From Pseudomonadota bacterium (GTDB lineage: Bacteria > Pseudomonadota > Alphaproteobacteria > Rhizobiales > Beijerinckiaceae), in NCBI GenBank assembly GCA_020161575.1, contig JAIUNR010000002.1:62001-126000 (forward strand): DNA of 64,000 nt, in the 5' to 3' direction. The notes under the pieces were generated by a model. The model worked only from the letters and a program-made list of their open reading frames with translations, ran no database searches and was not told the DNA's origin. Below, in pieces: positions 27,007-35,811 of this stretch. Within the stretch, counting starts at the first letter, position 1. Every line of letters starts with the position of its first letter. A program made the position numbers and the translations under genes.

Positions 27007-27650
27007 TTCCGTTGCTTGATCGCCGCCAGCTGATCGCAGCCTTGGCCGTTGCGCCGGCTATTCATGCCCAGGCGCGGGAGGGGAGTGAATTCTACCCCAT
27101 CCCCGTGGAATTGCTTGAGCCGCTCGAACGCCTCAATGGGCGCGTCACCTTGGGAAACCCCACCGGGGATGTCCATCTCATCGAGTTTTTCGACTATAAT
27201 TGCGGCTGGTGCAAAAGAACCGCGAAGCACATCCGCCCGCTTCTCGCGGCGGATCGAAACCTCAAGATCACGCTCGTCAATTACGCGGTTCTCGGCATTC
27301 CCTCGATCGGCGCAACACGAGTCGCCCTCGCCTTCAGCCGGCAGAAGGCGGACAAATACCTTGCCTTCCATGAAGCCTTGATCGGGCGAAAGGGAACGAT
27401 CGGCCCCGATCATGCCATCGAAACGGCGCTCAAATTCGGCGCCGATCGCAAGAAACTGATCGAGGATGCGGATTCCGATCCGGTGACGCACGCCATGAAG
27501 GGCGCCTCCAAGCTGGGTGAAAGCCTCGGCTTTCAGGCAACCCCGTCCTACCTTATGGGGCGGGACGCTTTTACGGGCTTTCTCGATCTGGACGCAAAAA
27601 AAGCGGCCATCGCCGCCTTTCGCCAATGCGAGCGCGCCACCTGCGCCTGA
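27003..27650 (+). CDS. DsbA-like periplasmic thioredoxin-fold protein
   Basis: 215 residues starting at GTG 27003, whose codon overlaps the fabI stop (GTGA). A signal peptide (LLDRRQLIAALAVAPAIHAQ) is followed by a thioredoxin fold with active site CGWC in FFDYNCGWCKRTAKHI, a DsbA-like helical insertion, and the cis-Pro loop GFQATPSYLMGRDAF. It should be a thiol-disulfide oxidoreductase or isomerase in the periplasm (Com1/ScsC-like). Its placement as the fourth gene of the fab operon is unexpected. A TTG at 27012 is an alternative start. Confidence 0.82.
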   Translation: MIPLLDRRQLIAALAVAPAIHAQAREGSEFYPIPVELLEPLERLNGRVTLGNPTGDVHLIEFFDYNCGWCKRTAKHIRPLLAADRNLKITLVNYAVLGIPSIGATRVALAFSRQKADKYLAFHEALIGRKGTIGPDHAIETALKFGADRKKLIEDADSDPVTHAMKGASKLGESLGFQATPSYLMGRDAFTGFLDLDAKKAAIAAFRQCERATCA

Positions 27651-28412
27651 TCAAAGGCCAGGAAGCGCGATGCCAGCCGCTTTGCGCAGAAGATCGAGCG
27701 CGATCAGTGTCAGCAGGATTTTCAGCGTGATCTGAAAGAAGCGTTCCGGCATCCTGTCGAGCAGGCGCGTGCCCAGCACCGTTCCCGCAAAGCCAGACGC
27801 CACCATTGCCGCGATCAACGGCAGCCACGCCACCAACGCGACGCCGATAAAGCCGAAGGCCAACACCTTCAGCGCATGCTGCGCCGTCATCATCACGGCA
27901 TGGGTCGCGATCTGCCCCTTGCGATCGAGCCCGAGCGGCATCAGGACCGCCTGGACGAAGGGCCCGGTCGCGCCGACAAACATGGTCAGCACCGAGGAAA
28001 TCAGCCCGCCAAGAATGAGGCCGGCATGGGAAAGACCGGGAATCCTCGGCTTCGGCAGCCACACCATCGCCAGAATGAAAAGGCCCAGCAGACCCAGCAG
28101 GACGCGCTCGGGCAGTGCCGTAAAAAGCCATGCTCCCACGGCAATTCCGACGATCGACCCGGCGAGGAAACGCCAGATCGCGGGCCAATGCGCGAAATCC
28201 TTCTGAAGGAAGGCCCGCCCGATATTGGAGCCGAACTGCACGACGCCATGCACCGCGATGATGATATTGGGCGCGACCGTTCCCGCCAGCGCGCCGAGCA
28301 TCGCGATGCCGCCGCCGATGCCGAAAGCGGCTGTAAGCGCCGAGGTGAAGAAGGAAATCGCGACCAGGAGCGCAGCGGTGAAGGCATCGACGCCCGGCGG
28401 AAGGAAGGTCAT
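27651..28412 (-). CDS. TauE/SafE-family membrane permease
   Basis: 253 residues with about eight hydrophobic segments arranged as two repeats, as in the TauE/SafE (COG0730) family. The first repeat has FFTSALTAAFGIGGGIAMLG and the second ISSVLTMFVGATGPFVQAVL. Members export sulfite, sulfoacetate or related organic anions. The ATG overlaps the stop of the upstream SAF-domain oxidoreductase gene (ATGA), so the two are coupled and probably serve one pathway. Substrate unknown. Confidence 0.84.
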   Translation of the reverse strand: MTFLPPGVDAFTAALLVAISFFTSALTAAFGIGGGIAMLGALAGTVAPNIIIAVHGVVQFGSNIGRAFLQKDFAHWPAIWRFLAGSIVGIAVGAWLFTALPERVLLGLLGLFILAMVWLPKPRIPGLSHAGLILGGLISSVLTMFVGATGPFVQAVLMPLGLDRKGQIATHAVMMTAQHALKVLAFGFIGVALVAWLPLIAAMVASGFAGTVLGTRLLDRMPERFFQITLKILLTLIALDLLRKAAGIALPGL

Positions 28413-29749
28413 CCGTCACTCCCCCAGAACATCTTCTCCTGCTCGCGGCGCATCACCATCAGCGGGGCGGTCTCATCCAGCGCGATCCGCGCGCGCGTGA
28501 TGACCTCGCCTTTCGCGATCGGCGCGATCACCCTCCCGCCATGCAGCAGCCCGACCGGCGCGGCATCGCTCGCGCGGGCCTCGTCGGCGCGCATCGCCCA
28601 GGAGCGATAGCAGGTCTCGCCGATCGCATCGAGAATATCGCCGGGCCTGAGATCCCGTTTGGCTTTCGCGCAGACCTCGGCGATCGGGCGCGGGAGCGGA
28701 AACATATCCGCCTGACCGTAAAGCACGGCGCGCGCCGCCGAGAGCGGCACTTCGAGGCTTGTGAGGTGGTGCGGGCGATAGAAGGTGTAATAAGGTCCCT
28801 TGCCGCCCATCTTGAGGTCGTGCATGCGCTCGCGCAGGCGCGGATGATCCATTTCCGCCACCACGAAGACACCGGGCGCCACGCCTTTGCCGAGCGTGTA
28901 ATCCACCACGCCCTTGCGGCCCAGAATGCCGCCATCCTCGCGCGGGCAGAGCACATGCTCGAGCGTGGCGAGCGTCGCTTCCGGCCCGTGCATCCCGGCG
29001 ACATCGAGCGTGAGGCCTGTGGCATTGGCGATGGCGGACATTTCCACCATGGTCTTCGAGCCATCGATGAACTCGACCAGCATGCGCGGGTTCATGTTCC
29101 GGCGCAGGGCCTCTTCCCGGTAATCATCCGGCACCGCATCAGGGTTGAACGGGTTGTTCTTGCCCTTGCCCGCGGCGACGACCGGATAACCGAGCGCGGT
29201 GACGAAATTGATCAGTTCCATCGTCGCGGTGGGCTCATCCCCCGCCCCGATCGTGTAGATCACGCCGGCCTTGTCCGCCTCGCGCTTGAGATAGGCGCCG
29301 ATCGTGACATCCGCCTCGACATTCATCATCACGAGATGCTTGCCGGCGCGGATGCTCGCCAGGCCGATTTCGGCGCCGGCGGCGGGGCGGCCAGTGGCAT
29401 CGATGATCACATCGACAAGGCCGGAGCGCAGGATCACATGCGCGTCGTCGGTGATCGCGATGGCGTCGCGTTCGATGGCGGCATTGAGCGCGGGCAGGCC
29501 TTCCACCGTCGCGCCCTTGGCGGCGTCATATCCGGCGATGCGGATCGCTTCCTGCGCATTGCGTCCCGAGCGATCGGCGATGGCGGCGACGCGAAGCCCA
29601 TGCATCCGCGCGACCTGCGTCACAAGATCGGTGCCCATCTCTCCGCAGCCGACAATGCCGATGCGGATCGGCTTGCCCTGCTCCTCGCGCGCGGCAAGAT
29701 CGGCGGCGAGCCCATGCGCCGCGATGGCGGGCGGCTGGCTGATCGTCAT
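28409..29749 (-). CDS. NAD(P)-dependent oxidoreductase with C-terminal SAF domain
   Basis: 446 residues. Residues 25-170 form a Rossmann domain (IRIGIVGCGEMGTDLVTQVAR) related to homoserine dehydrogenase and Gfo/Idh/MocA enzymes; GVIYTIGAGDEPTATMELI and GKGKNNPFNPDA follow. The last 80 residues are a SAF domain (AKRDLRPGDILD ... APIAKGEVITRARI). This two-part architecture is found in sugar-acid catabolism gene sets, but I cannot name the substrate. The start ATG 29749 is chosen over the upstream frame because it begins the conserved region and GGGGAT lies upstream. It is divergent from glpK and coupled to a TauE-type permease. Confidence 0.8.
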   Translation of the reverse strand: MTISQPPAIAAHGLAADLAAREEQGKPIRIGIVGCGEMGTDLVTQVARMHGLRVAAIADRSGRNAQEAIRIAGYDAAKGATVEGLPALNAAIERDAIAITDDAHVILRSGLVDVIIDATGRPAAGAEIGLASIRAGKHLVMMNVEADVTIGAYLKREADKAGVIYTIGAGDEPTATMELINFVTALGYPVVAAGKGKNNPFNPDAVPDDYREEALRRNMNPRMLVEFIDGSKTMVEMSAIANATGLTLDVAGMHGPEATLATLEHVLCPREDGGILGRKGVVDYTLGKGVAPGVFVVAEMDHPRLRERMHDLKMGGKGPYYTFYRPHHLTSLEVPLSAARAVLYGQADMFPLPRPIAEVCAKAKRDLRPGDILDAIGETCYRSWAMRADEARASDAAPVGLLHGGRVIAPIAKGEVITRARIALDETAPLMVMRREQEKMFWGSDG

Positions 29750-29892
29750 GATATCCCCTGAAGCGGCGCGGCCTCTTCCCGTGCCATCCTGCGCGGAGGG
29801 AAGGGTTTTCGCCGGAACTGTCAATCGAAAAGCGGCGTAACGCTTGAAATCCCCCGTGAAAGCCGGGCATCTTCATGAAAAGGGAGCATGAC

Positions 29893-31404
29893 ATGAAGGC
29901 AGGCGGGAACGGCGGCTATGTGCTGGCGATCGATCAGGGCACGACATCGAGCCGGGCGATCGTGTTCGATGGCGCGTTGAAGCCCGTTGCGATCGCGCAG
30001 AAGGAGTTCGCGCAGCATTACCCTGCCTCTGGCCATGTCGAACATGATGCCGAGGAGATCTGGCAAAGCGTGGTCGAAACCTGCCGCGCGGCGATCTCGA
30101 AGGCAGGGCTTTCGGTCAAGGATATTGCCGGCATCGGCATCACCAATCAGCGCGAAACGGTGGTCCTGTGGGACAGGGCAACCGGCGTGCCGCTTGCACC
30201 CGCACTGGTCTGGCAGGACAGGCGTACCGCGCCCACCTGCACGGCGCTGCGTGAAAAGGGACTGGAACCGGAGATTTCGGCCAAGACGGGCCTCCTGCTC
30301 GACCCCTATTTCTCGGCGACCAAGATGGCGTTCCTGCTCGATCACGTGCCCGGCGCGCGCGACAGGGCGGCACGCGGCGAAATCGCCGTCGGGACTATCG
30401 ATTCCTATCTGCTGTTCCGTCTCACTGGCGGCAAGGTCCATGCGAGCGACGCGACCAACGCTTCCCGCACGATGCTGATGGATATCCGCTCAGGCCAATG
30501 GGATGAAGATCTGTGCCGCCTTTTCGGCGTGCCGATGGAAATCCTGCCGGAGATCCGCGATTGCGCGGCGGAATACGGAACGACCGACCCATCGCTTTTC
30601 GGCGGCGCCCTCCCCGTGCTCGGCATCGCGGGAGACCAGCAGGCAGCGCTGATCGGGCAGGCCTGCTTTGCGCCGGGCATGATGAAATCCACCTATGGCA
30701 CCGGCTGTTTCGCCCTGCTCAATATCGGCGACAGGCCGGTCCCCTCGAAGAACCGCCTGCTCACCACCATCGCCTATCAGCTCGGTGGCAAGCGCAGCTA
30801 CGCGCTGGAAGGATCGATTTTCATCGCAGGGGCGGCGGTGCAATGGCTACGCGATGGGCTCAAGATCATCCGATCCGCTGCCGAGACTGGTCCGCTCGCG
30901 CTTGATGCGGACCCGCATCAGGATGTGGTGCTGGTGCCGGCCTTTGTCGGGCTCGGCGCGCCCTATTGGCGCCCCGAGGCGCGCGGCGCGCTGTTCGGCC
31001 TTACACGGGCGACCGGACCAGCGGAACTTGCCGCCGCCGCGCTCGAAAGCGTCGCCTTCCAGACCCATGATCTCATCGAGGCGATGCAGGCGGATTGGAA
31101 AGCCGAAGGCGCGGCCTCCATGGTCCTGCGGGTCGATGGCGGCATGGTCGCCTCGGACTGGACCATGCAGCGCCTCGCGGATCTTCTCGGCGCGCCGGTC
31201 GATCGCCCGGTCGTGCAGGAGACGACGGCGCTTGGCGCCGCCTATCTCGCTGGATATCAGGCGGGGCTTTACCCCGCGCCGGCGGAATTCGCGAAAGGCT
31301 GGGCGCTTGACCGCCGCTTCACCCCCGCGATGCCGGCACAGATGCGCGCCCACCGGCTCGGTCTCTGGAAGGACGCGATCCGGCGGGTGCTGGCAGACGG
31401 GTAA
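29893..31404 (+). CDS. glpK: Glycerol kinase
   Basis: 503 residues, full length. FGGY-kinase features: [15 protein letters not shown] phosphate loop at the N-terminus, [32 protein letters not shown], and the C-terminal [18 protein letters not shown]. It phosphorylates glycerol to sn-glycerol-3-phosphate. I placed the start at ATG 29893 with GGGAG six bases upstream; ATG 29875 would add six residues. No glpF or glpD neighbour is present. A dispersed inverted repeat follows the stop by six bases. Confidence 0.93.
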   Translation: MKAGGNGGYVLAIDQGTTSSRAIVFDGALKPVAIAQKEFAQHYPASGHVEHDAEEIWQSVVETCRAAISKAGLSVKDIAGIGITNQRETVVLWDRATGVPLAPALVWQDRRTAPTCTALREKGLEPEISAKTGLLLDPYFSATKMAFLLDHVPGARDRAARGEIAVGTIDSYLLFRLTGGKVHASDATNASRTMLMDIRSGQWDEDLCRLFGVPMEILPEIRDCAAEYGTTDPSLFGGALPVLGIAGDQQAALIGQACFAPGMMKSTYGTGCFALLNIGDRPVPSKNRLLTTIAYQLGGKRSYALEGSIFIAGAAVQWLRDGLKIIRSAAETGPLALDADPHQDVVLVPAFVGLGAPYWRPEARGALFGLTRATGPAELAAAALESVAFQTHDLIEAMQADWKAEGAASMVLRVDGGMVASDWTMQRLADLLGAPVDRPVVQETTALGAAYLAGYQAGLYPAPAEFAKGWALDRRFTPAMPAQMRAHRLGLWKDAIRRVLADG

Positions 31405-31410
31405 GCCCTT

Positions 31411-31511
31411 GTCATCGCGAGGAGCGGAGCGACGAAGCGATCCAGAAAACCTTGCCGTGCTCGGAATGATTTCTGGATTGCTGCGTCAGCCTTCGGCTCC
31501 CTCGCAATGAC
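31411..31511. repeat. REP-like dispersed inverted repeat
   Basis: A 101-base element whose ends are inverted copies: GTCATCGCGAGGAGCGGAGC at the left, with GCGATCCAGAAA inward, and TTTCTGGATTGC followed by CTCGCAATGAC at the right. Elements with this GTCATTGCGAG...TCTGGATTGC pattern are scattered through many alphaproteobacterial genomes. It lies between the convergent glpK and FAD-oxidoreductase genes, the usual intergenic setting, and may also act as a terminator hairpin. Only one copy is in this window. Confidence 0.8.
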
Positions 31512-31521
31512 GAAGAGACGA

Positions 31522-32706
31522 TCAGATCACGTTCCGTTCGAGAAGCGGGCGCTTCGCCGGAATCCGCTCATAACCGAGATCGGAAAGATCGAGGCTGCGA
31601 TAGCCGCCGGTCGCGATCAATTCCGCGAGCCCCCGCCCCACGGCGGGTGCCTGCTGGAGCCCATGGCCGGAAAAGCCGCAGGCGATATAGCCGTTCTCCA
31701 ACCCGCCATGCCGGCCGACGATCGCATTATGATCGAGCAGGTTCATGTCGTAATGTCCGGCCCAGGCCCTGCCGGGACGGATCGCCTCGAAAGCGGGGAT
31801 GCGATGCGCCAAAGCGGGCCAGATCATCTCCTCGAAAAGTGGCCAATCCACCTCGAAATCCTGCGCGAAATCGGTCTCCTCGGGCTCGTCGGGTGAATAG
31901 CCGCAGATATAGCCATCCCCCTCGGGGCGCCACCAGATGCCGCTGGTATCGATGAGCAGCGGATGCGCGGGGAGCTTCTCCTTCGCGCTGAACGAAAAGA
32001 CCGACCGCTTCTTGGCATAGACCGGAACCGGATAACCCGCCTTCTCCGCCAGCACGCGCGCGCCGGAGGCACCGGCGGCGTTGACGAAGGCGCCACAGGC
32101 GATCCGCGCGCCGTCTTCCAGCCGGACAGCGACGATCCGCTCGCCCGTGCGTTCAAGTTCGACGACGCGGCTCTGGCGATATTCGACCCCCTTCGCTCTT
32201 GCCGCCTTGCGGAAGGCCTGCATCAGGCCATAGCCGTCGAACCAGCCTTCGCCCGAAACACCATAGGAGGCGATCGCGACATCCTCGAGGTTGAGATAGG
32301 GAAAGCGCGTGGCCAGCGCCGCGGGCTCAAGCAGGGCGATATCCGCGCCCAGCGCCTTCTGCGCTGCATTGTTGGCTTCGTAGATCGGGCGGGCCGCTTC
32401 GCCGCCGAGATAGAGATACCCGCCTTCGTGAAGGTCGATCTCGGGTTTTTCGTCCCCCACGGCGAGAATCTCGCCGATATTGCGAAGAAAATCGATGCCA
32501 TGCATCGAGATCGCGATATTGACGGGCTGCGAGAATTGCTGGCGCACCGAGCCGGCGGAAAGGGCGGAGGCGGAGAACTGGTAGGTCGGGTCCGGCTCGA
32601 CCACGAGGATCTTGCCCGTGAAAGCCGGGTTGGTGGCAAGGTGCCATGCGATCGAGGAACCGATCACGGCGCCTCCTGCGATCACCACATCGAAGGTGTC
32701 AGTCAT
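31522..32706 (-). CDS. FAD-dependent amino-acid/amine oxidoreductase (DAO family)
   Basis: 394 residues. The dinucleotide-binding start is FDVVIAGGAVIGSSIAWHLA, a GGAVIG variant of the family GGGVIG. Later blocks include SAGSVRQQFSQPVN, FVNAAGASGARVLAEKAG, and C-terminal ENGYIACGFSGHGLQQAPAVG. This is the D-amino-acid oxidase/sarcosine oxidase superfamily, closest in feel to FOXRED1-like enzymes oxidising secondary amines. The start ATG 32706 has AGGAGA upstream. It is divergent from an ALDH7-type dehydrogenase, suggesting that an imine or aldehyde product is passed on. Confidence 0.84.
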   Translation of the reverse strand: MTDTFDVVIAGGAVIGSSIAWHLATNPAFTGKILVVEPDPTYQFSASALSAGSVRQQFSQPVNIAISMHGIDFLRNIGEILAVGDEKPEIDLHEGGYLYLGGEAARPIYEANNAAQKALGADIALLEPAALATRFPYLNLEDVAIASYGVSGEGWFDGYGLMQAFRKAARAKGVEYRQSRVVELERTGERIVAVRLEDGARIACGAFVNAAGASGARVLAEKAGYPVPVYAKKRSVFSFSAKEKLPAHPLLIDTSGIWWRPEGDGYICGYSPDEPEETDFAQDFEVDWPLFEEMIWPALAHRIPAFEAIRPGRAWAGHYDMNLLDHNAIVGRHGGLENGYIACGFSGHGLQQAPAVGRGLAELIATGGYRSLDLSDLGYERIPAKRPLLERNVI

Positions 32707-32913
32707 GCTAGTCTCCTGCGCAGTCATCGACCGCGCGAATGGGTTCAAGGTGTTGGCCGGACAATCCCTGCAAATTTCTCATGTTTCAAGGCGGAGTGCC
32801 GAAAAGAGACCGTGATTTTGACGAAAATCGCAATTCCCCTTTTCGCTTCGTTGGTCTAGCGTCGCGCCAACTCAGCCGCGATTTTCCGTGGCCCCAGAAA
32901 TGTGAGATATTCA

Positions 32914-34482
32914 ATGAGCAAATCCCTTCAGGAGGAATTCGCCTCCATCCTTTCGAGCCCCAAGGAAGCCGCGATCGCGCTTCTCGAGAGCTTCGGCATT
33001 CCCGCCAGCAAGCTTTCCGGCGGCACGCGCAAGGTGCGCTCCCCGATCACCGGCGAGATCATCGCCGAGATCGCCGATCATAGCCCGGCAGATGTCGCTG
33101 CGGCAGTGGGGCGCGCGGAAAAGGCATTCCTTGAATGGCGGCTCGTTCCCGCGCCGAAGCGCGGCGAGTTCGTGCGCATCATCGGCGAGGAACTGCGCAG
33201 GACCAAGGCGGAACTCGGCCTTCTCGTGACGCTGGAAGCCGGCAAGATCACCTCCGAGGGCCTCGGCGAGGTGCAGGAAATGATCGACATCTGCGATTTC
33301 GCGGTCGGTCTCTCGCGCCAGCTCTACGGCCTCACGATCGCCACCGAGCGCCCCAGCCACCGGATGATGGAAACCTGGCATCCGCTCGGCCCCGTCGGCG
33401 TCATCTCGGCCTTCAACTTCCCGGTCGCCGTCTGGAGCTGGAACGCCGCGCTCGCCTTCGTCTGCGGCGACAGCGTGGTGTGGAAACCCTCCGAGAAAAC
33501 CCCGCTCACCGCGCTTGCGGTTGGCGCCATCGTCGATCGGGCCGCGAAGCGTTTCGAGGCGGAAGGCAATGGCAAGATCCCCGAAGGCCTGAGCGAGATC
33601 GTCCTCGGCGCCGGAGATGTCGGCGCGGCCCTGGTGGATGACAAGCGCGTGCCGCTGGTTTCCGCCACCGGCTCCACCGCGATGGGCCGCAAGGTCGGCC
33701 CCAAGCTGGCCGAGCGCTTCGCCCGCGCCCTGCTGGAACTCGGCGGCAACAACGCCGCAATCGTCACGCCCTCGGCTGATCTCGATCTCGTGTTGCGCGG
33801 CGTCGCCTTCGCCGCGATGGGCACCGCCGGCCAGCGCTGCACGACCCTGCGCCGTCTCATCGTCCATCGCTCAGTCTATGACCAGCTCGTTCCGCGCCTC
33901 GTGAAGGTATGGGGCAGCGCGAAGATCGGCGATCCGCGCGCCGCCGGCACGCTGATCGGTCCGCTTATCGATGAGGCGGCCTTCACCGGCATGGAAAAGG
34001 CGCTCGCGGATGCACGCGCCGTCGGCGGCAAGGTGCATGGCGGTGGTCGTGTTGAAGGAATGCCCGGCAACGGCTTCTATGCGCGCCCCGCCCTGGTCGA
34101 GATGCCAGGCCAGCAGGGCCCGATGCTGCACGAGACCTTCGCGCCCATCCTCTATGTCGTAGCCTATGATAGCTTCGAGGAAGCGGTTGCGCTCAACAAC
34201 GCGGTCGGCGCGGGCCTGTCCTCGTCCATCTTCACGCAGAACATGCGCGAGGCCGAGCTTTTCGTCTCGGCCGGCGGTTCGGATTGCGGCATCGCCAACG
34301 TCAATATCGGCCCCTCCGGCGCCGAGATCGGCGGCGCTTTCGGCGGCGAGAAGGAAACGGGCGGCGGCCGCGAGGCGGGATCGGATTCGTGGAAGGCCTA
34401 TATGCGCCGCGCCACGAACACCGTGAATTACGGCACCGCGCTTCCGCTCGCTCAGGGCGTGAAGTTCGATATTGACGGTTAA
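32914..34482 (+). CDS. ALDH7-family dehydrogenase (aminoadipate-semialdehyde type)
   Basis: 522 residues. ALDH catalytic Cys is in GTAGQRCTTLRR and the Glu in LELGGNNAAIV. The ending FGGEKETGGGREAGSDSWKA is diagnostic for family 7 (antiquitin, AmaB/PCD), which oxidises alpha-aminoadipate semialdehyde, in equilibrium with piperideine-6-carboxylate, during lysine or pipecolate degradation. The start at ATG 32914 fits the family N-terminus. Divergence from a DAO-type FAD enzyme resembles an amaA/amaB-like pair, although the FAD enzyme is not a clear AmaA. Confidence 0.88.
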   Translation: MSKSLQEEFASILSSPKEAAIALLESFGIPASKLSGGTRKVRSPITGEIIAEIADHSPADVAAAVGRAEKAFLEWRLVPAPKRGEFVRIIGEELRRTKAELGLLVTLEAGKITSEGLGEVQEMIDICDFAVGLSRQLYGLTIATERPSHRMMETWHPLGPVGVISAFNFPVAVWSWNAALAFVCGDSVVWKPSEKTPLTALAVGAIVDRAAKRFEAEGNGKIPEGLSEIVLGAGDVGAALVDDKRVPLVSATGSTAMGRKVGPKLAERFARALLELGGNNAAIVTPSADLDLVLRGVAFAAMGTAGQRCTTLRRLIVHRSVYDQLVPRLVKVWGSAKIGDPRAAGTLIGPLIDEAAFTGMEKALADARAVGGKVHGGGRVEGMPGNGFYARPALVEMPGQQGPMLHETFAPILYVVAYDSFEEAVALNNAVGAGLSSSIFTQNMREAELFVSAGGSDCGIANVNIGPSGAEIGGAFGGEKETGGGREAGSDSWKAYMRRATNTVNYGTALPLAQGVKFDIDG

Positions 34483-34614
34483 GGGCTGCGCCCGCCGGGC
34501 GCCGCGCCCCGAGGCATTCCGCCAAGACGCGACGGCCGGCCGGCCCCCTCTCGCGCGCTCATCCGAGCGCGCGGAAGCACCATGCTTTCCGCCTAATAGA
34601 ACGGGGCATCCGGG

Positions 34615-35811
34615 ATGACCGATAAAAACCAGAACCGTCCGCTCGAGGGTTTGCGGGTGCTCGAGCTTGCGCGCATCCTCGCAGGCCCCTGGATCGGACA
34701 ATTGCTTGCCGATCTCGGCGCCGATGTCGTCAAGGTCGAGCGCAAGGGCGCGGGCGATGACACCCGCACATGGGGCCCGCCCTTCGTCAAGCGCCGCGAC
34801 GGCAACGGCGATCTCGGCGCGGCCTATTTTCACGCCTGCAACCGCGGGAAACGCTCCATCGAGGCGGATTTCGACAATCCCGACGATATCGCCATGATCC
34901 GCGATCTCGCTGCGGCGGCGGATGTGGTGGTGGAGAATTTCAAGCTCGGTGGCCTCGTCAAATACGGGCTCGACGCCAAAAGCCTGCGCGCGATGAAGCC
35001 TGAGCTGATCTATTGCTCCATCACCGGCTTCGGGCAGGAAGGGCCTTATGCGCCGCGTGCCGGCTATGACTTCCTCATCCAGGGCATGGCCGGGGCGATG
35101 GACATCACCGGCCAGCCGGACGGCCAGCCGACCAAGGCCGGCTATGCCACGGCGGATATCTTCACCGGCATGTATGCGAGCGTGGCGATCCTCGCCGCCC
35201 TGCGCCGCCGCGATGCCACCGGGGAAGGCGCCTTCGTCGATTGCAACCTGCTCGACAGCCAGATCGCGGTGCTCGGCAACCAGGCGATGAACTTCCTCGT
35301 CTCGGGCAAGCCGCCCAAGCGCATGGGCAATGCCCATCCCAATATCGTGCCCTATGAGGTGTTTCCGGTGGCGGATGGCTACATCGTCATCGCGACCGGC
35401 AATGACGGGCAATACCGCAAGCTCTGCGAGGCGCTGGGGGCGTCGGATCTCCTCGCCAATTCGGATTACGCCGACAACCGCGGCCGCGTAACGCACAGGG
35501 CAACACTGGTTCCCGCCATCGGCGCCTATTCGTCGCGGTTCACCAAGGCGGATCTGCTCGAAAAACTCGAAAGGCTTGGCGTCCCCGCTGGCCCGATCAA
35601 CCGGATCGACGAGGTTTTCGCCGATCCTCATGTCAAGGCGCGCGGCATGCGGGTCGAGCTTCCGCTGCCGGAGGCGGAGGGCGGCATCGTCCCCGGCCTT
35701 CCCTCGCCGATCTCGATCGATGGCATCCGTCAGGTGTCACCCCGCCCCTCCCCCATCCTCGGCCAGCATGGCGCTGAAATCCTTGCCGATCCCAACTGGA
35801 AGAAACGCTGA
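34615..35811 (+). CDS. CaiB/BaiF (class III) CoA-transferase
   Basis: 398 residues. N-terminal GLRVLELARILAGPWIGQLLADLGADVVKVER is the family signature (read in parts), with the catalytic Asp expected in EGAFVDCNLLDSQIA near residue 212, and RCGNAHPN-like text (KRMGNAHPNIVPYEVFPV). Class III enzymes move CoA between carboxylic acids (formyl-CoA/oxalate, carnitine, mesaconate and others). The substrate is not readable. Its stop overlaps the start of the ThDP enzyme gene by one base (TGATG), so the two are translationally coupled. Confidence 0.88.
   Translation: MTDKNQNRPLEGLRVLELARILAGPWIGQLLADLGADVVKVERKGAGDDTRTWGPPFVKRRDGNGDLGAAYFHACNRGKRSIEADFDNPDDIAMIRDLAAAADVVVENFKLGGLVKYGLDAKSLRAMKPELIYCSITGFGQEGPYAPRAGYDFLIQGMAGAMDITGQPDGQPTKAGYATADIFTGMYASVAILAALRRRDATGEGAFVDCNLLDSQIAVLGNQAMNFLVSGKPPKRMGNAHPNIVPYEVFPVADGYIVIATGNDGQYRKLCEALGASDLLANSDYADNRGRVTHRATLVPAIGAYSSRFTKADLLEKLERLGVPAGPINRIDEVFADPHVKARGMRVELPLPEAEGGIVPGLPSPISIDGIRQVSPRPSPILGQHGAEILADPNWKKR

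Noticed and set aside
33871-35631. A 586-codon minus-strand frame opposite the ALDH7 and CoA-transferase genes
   Set aside because: Antisense shadow spanning two genes with strong motifs on the other strand.
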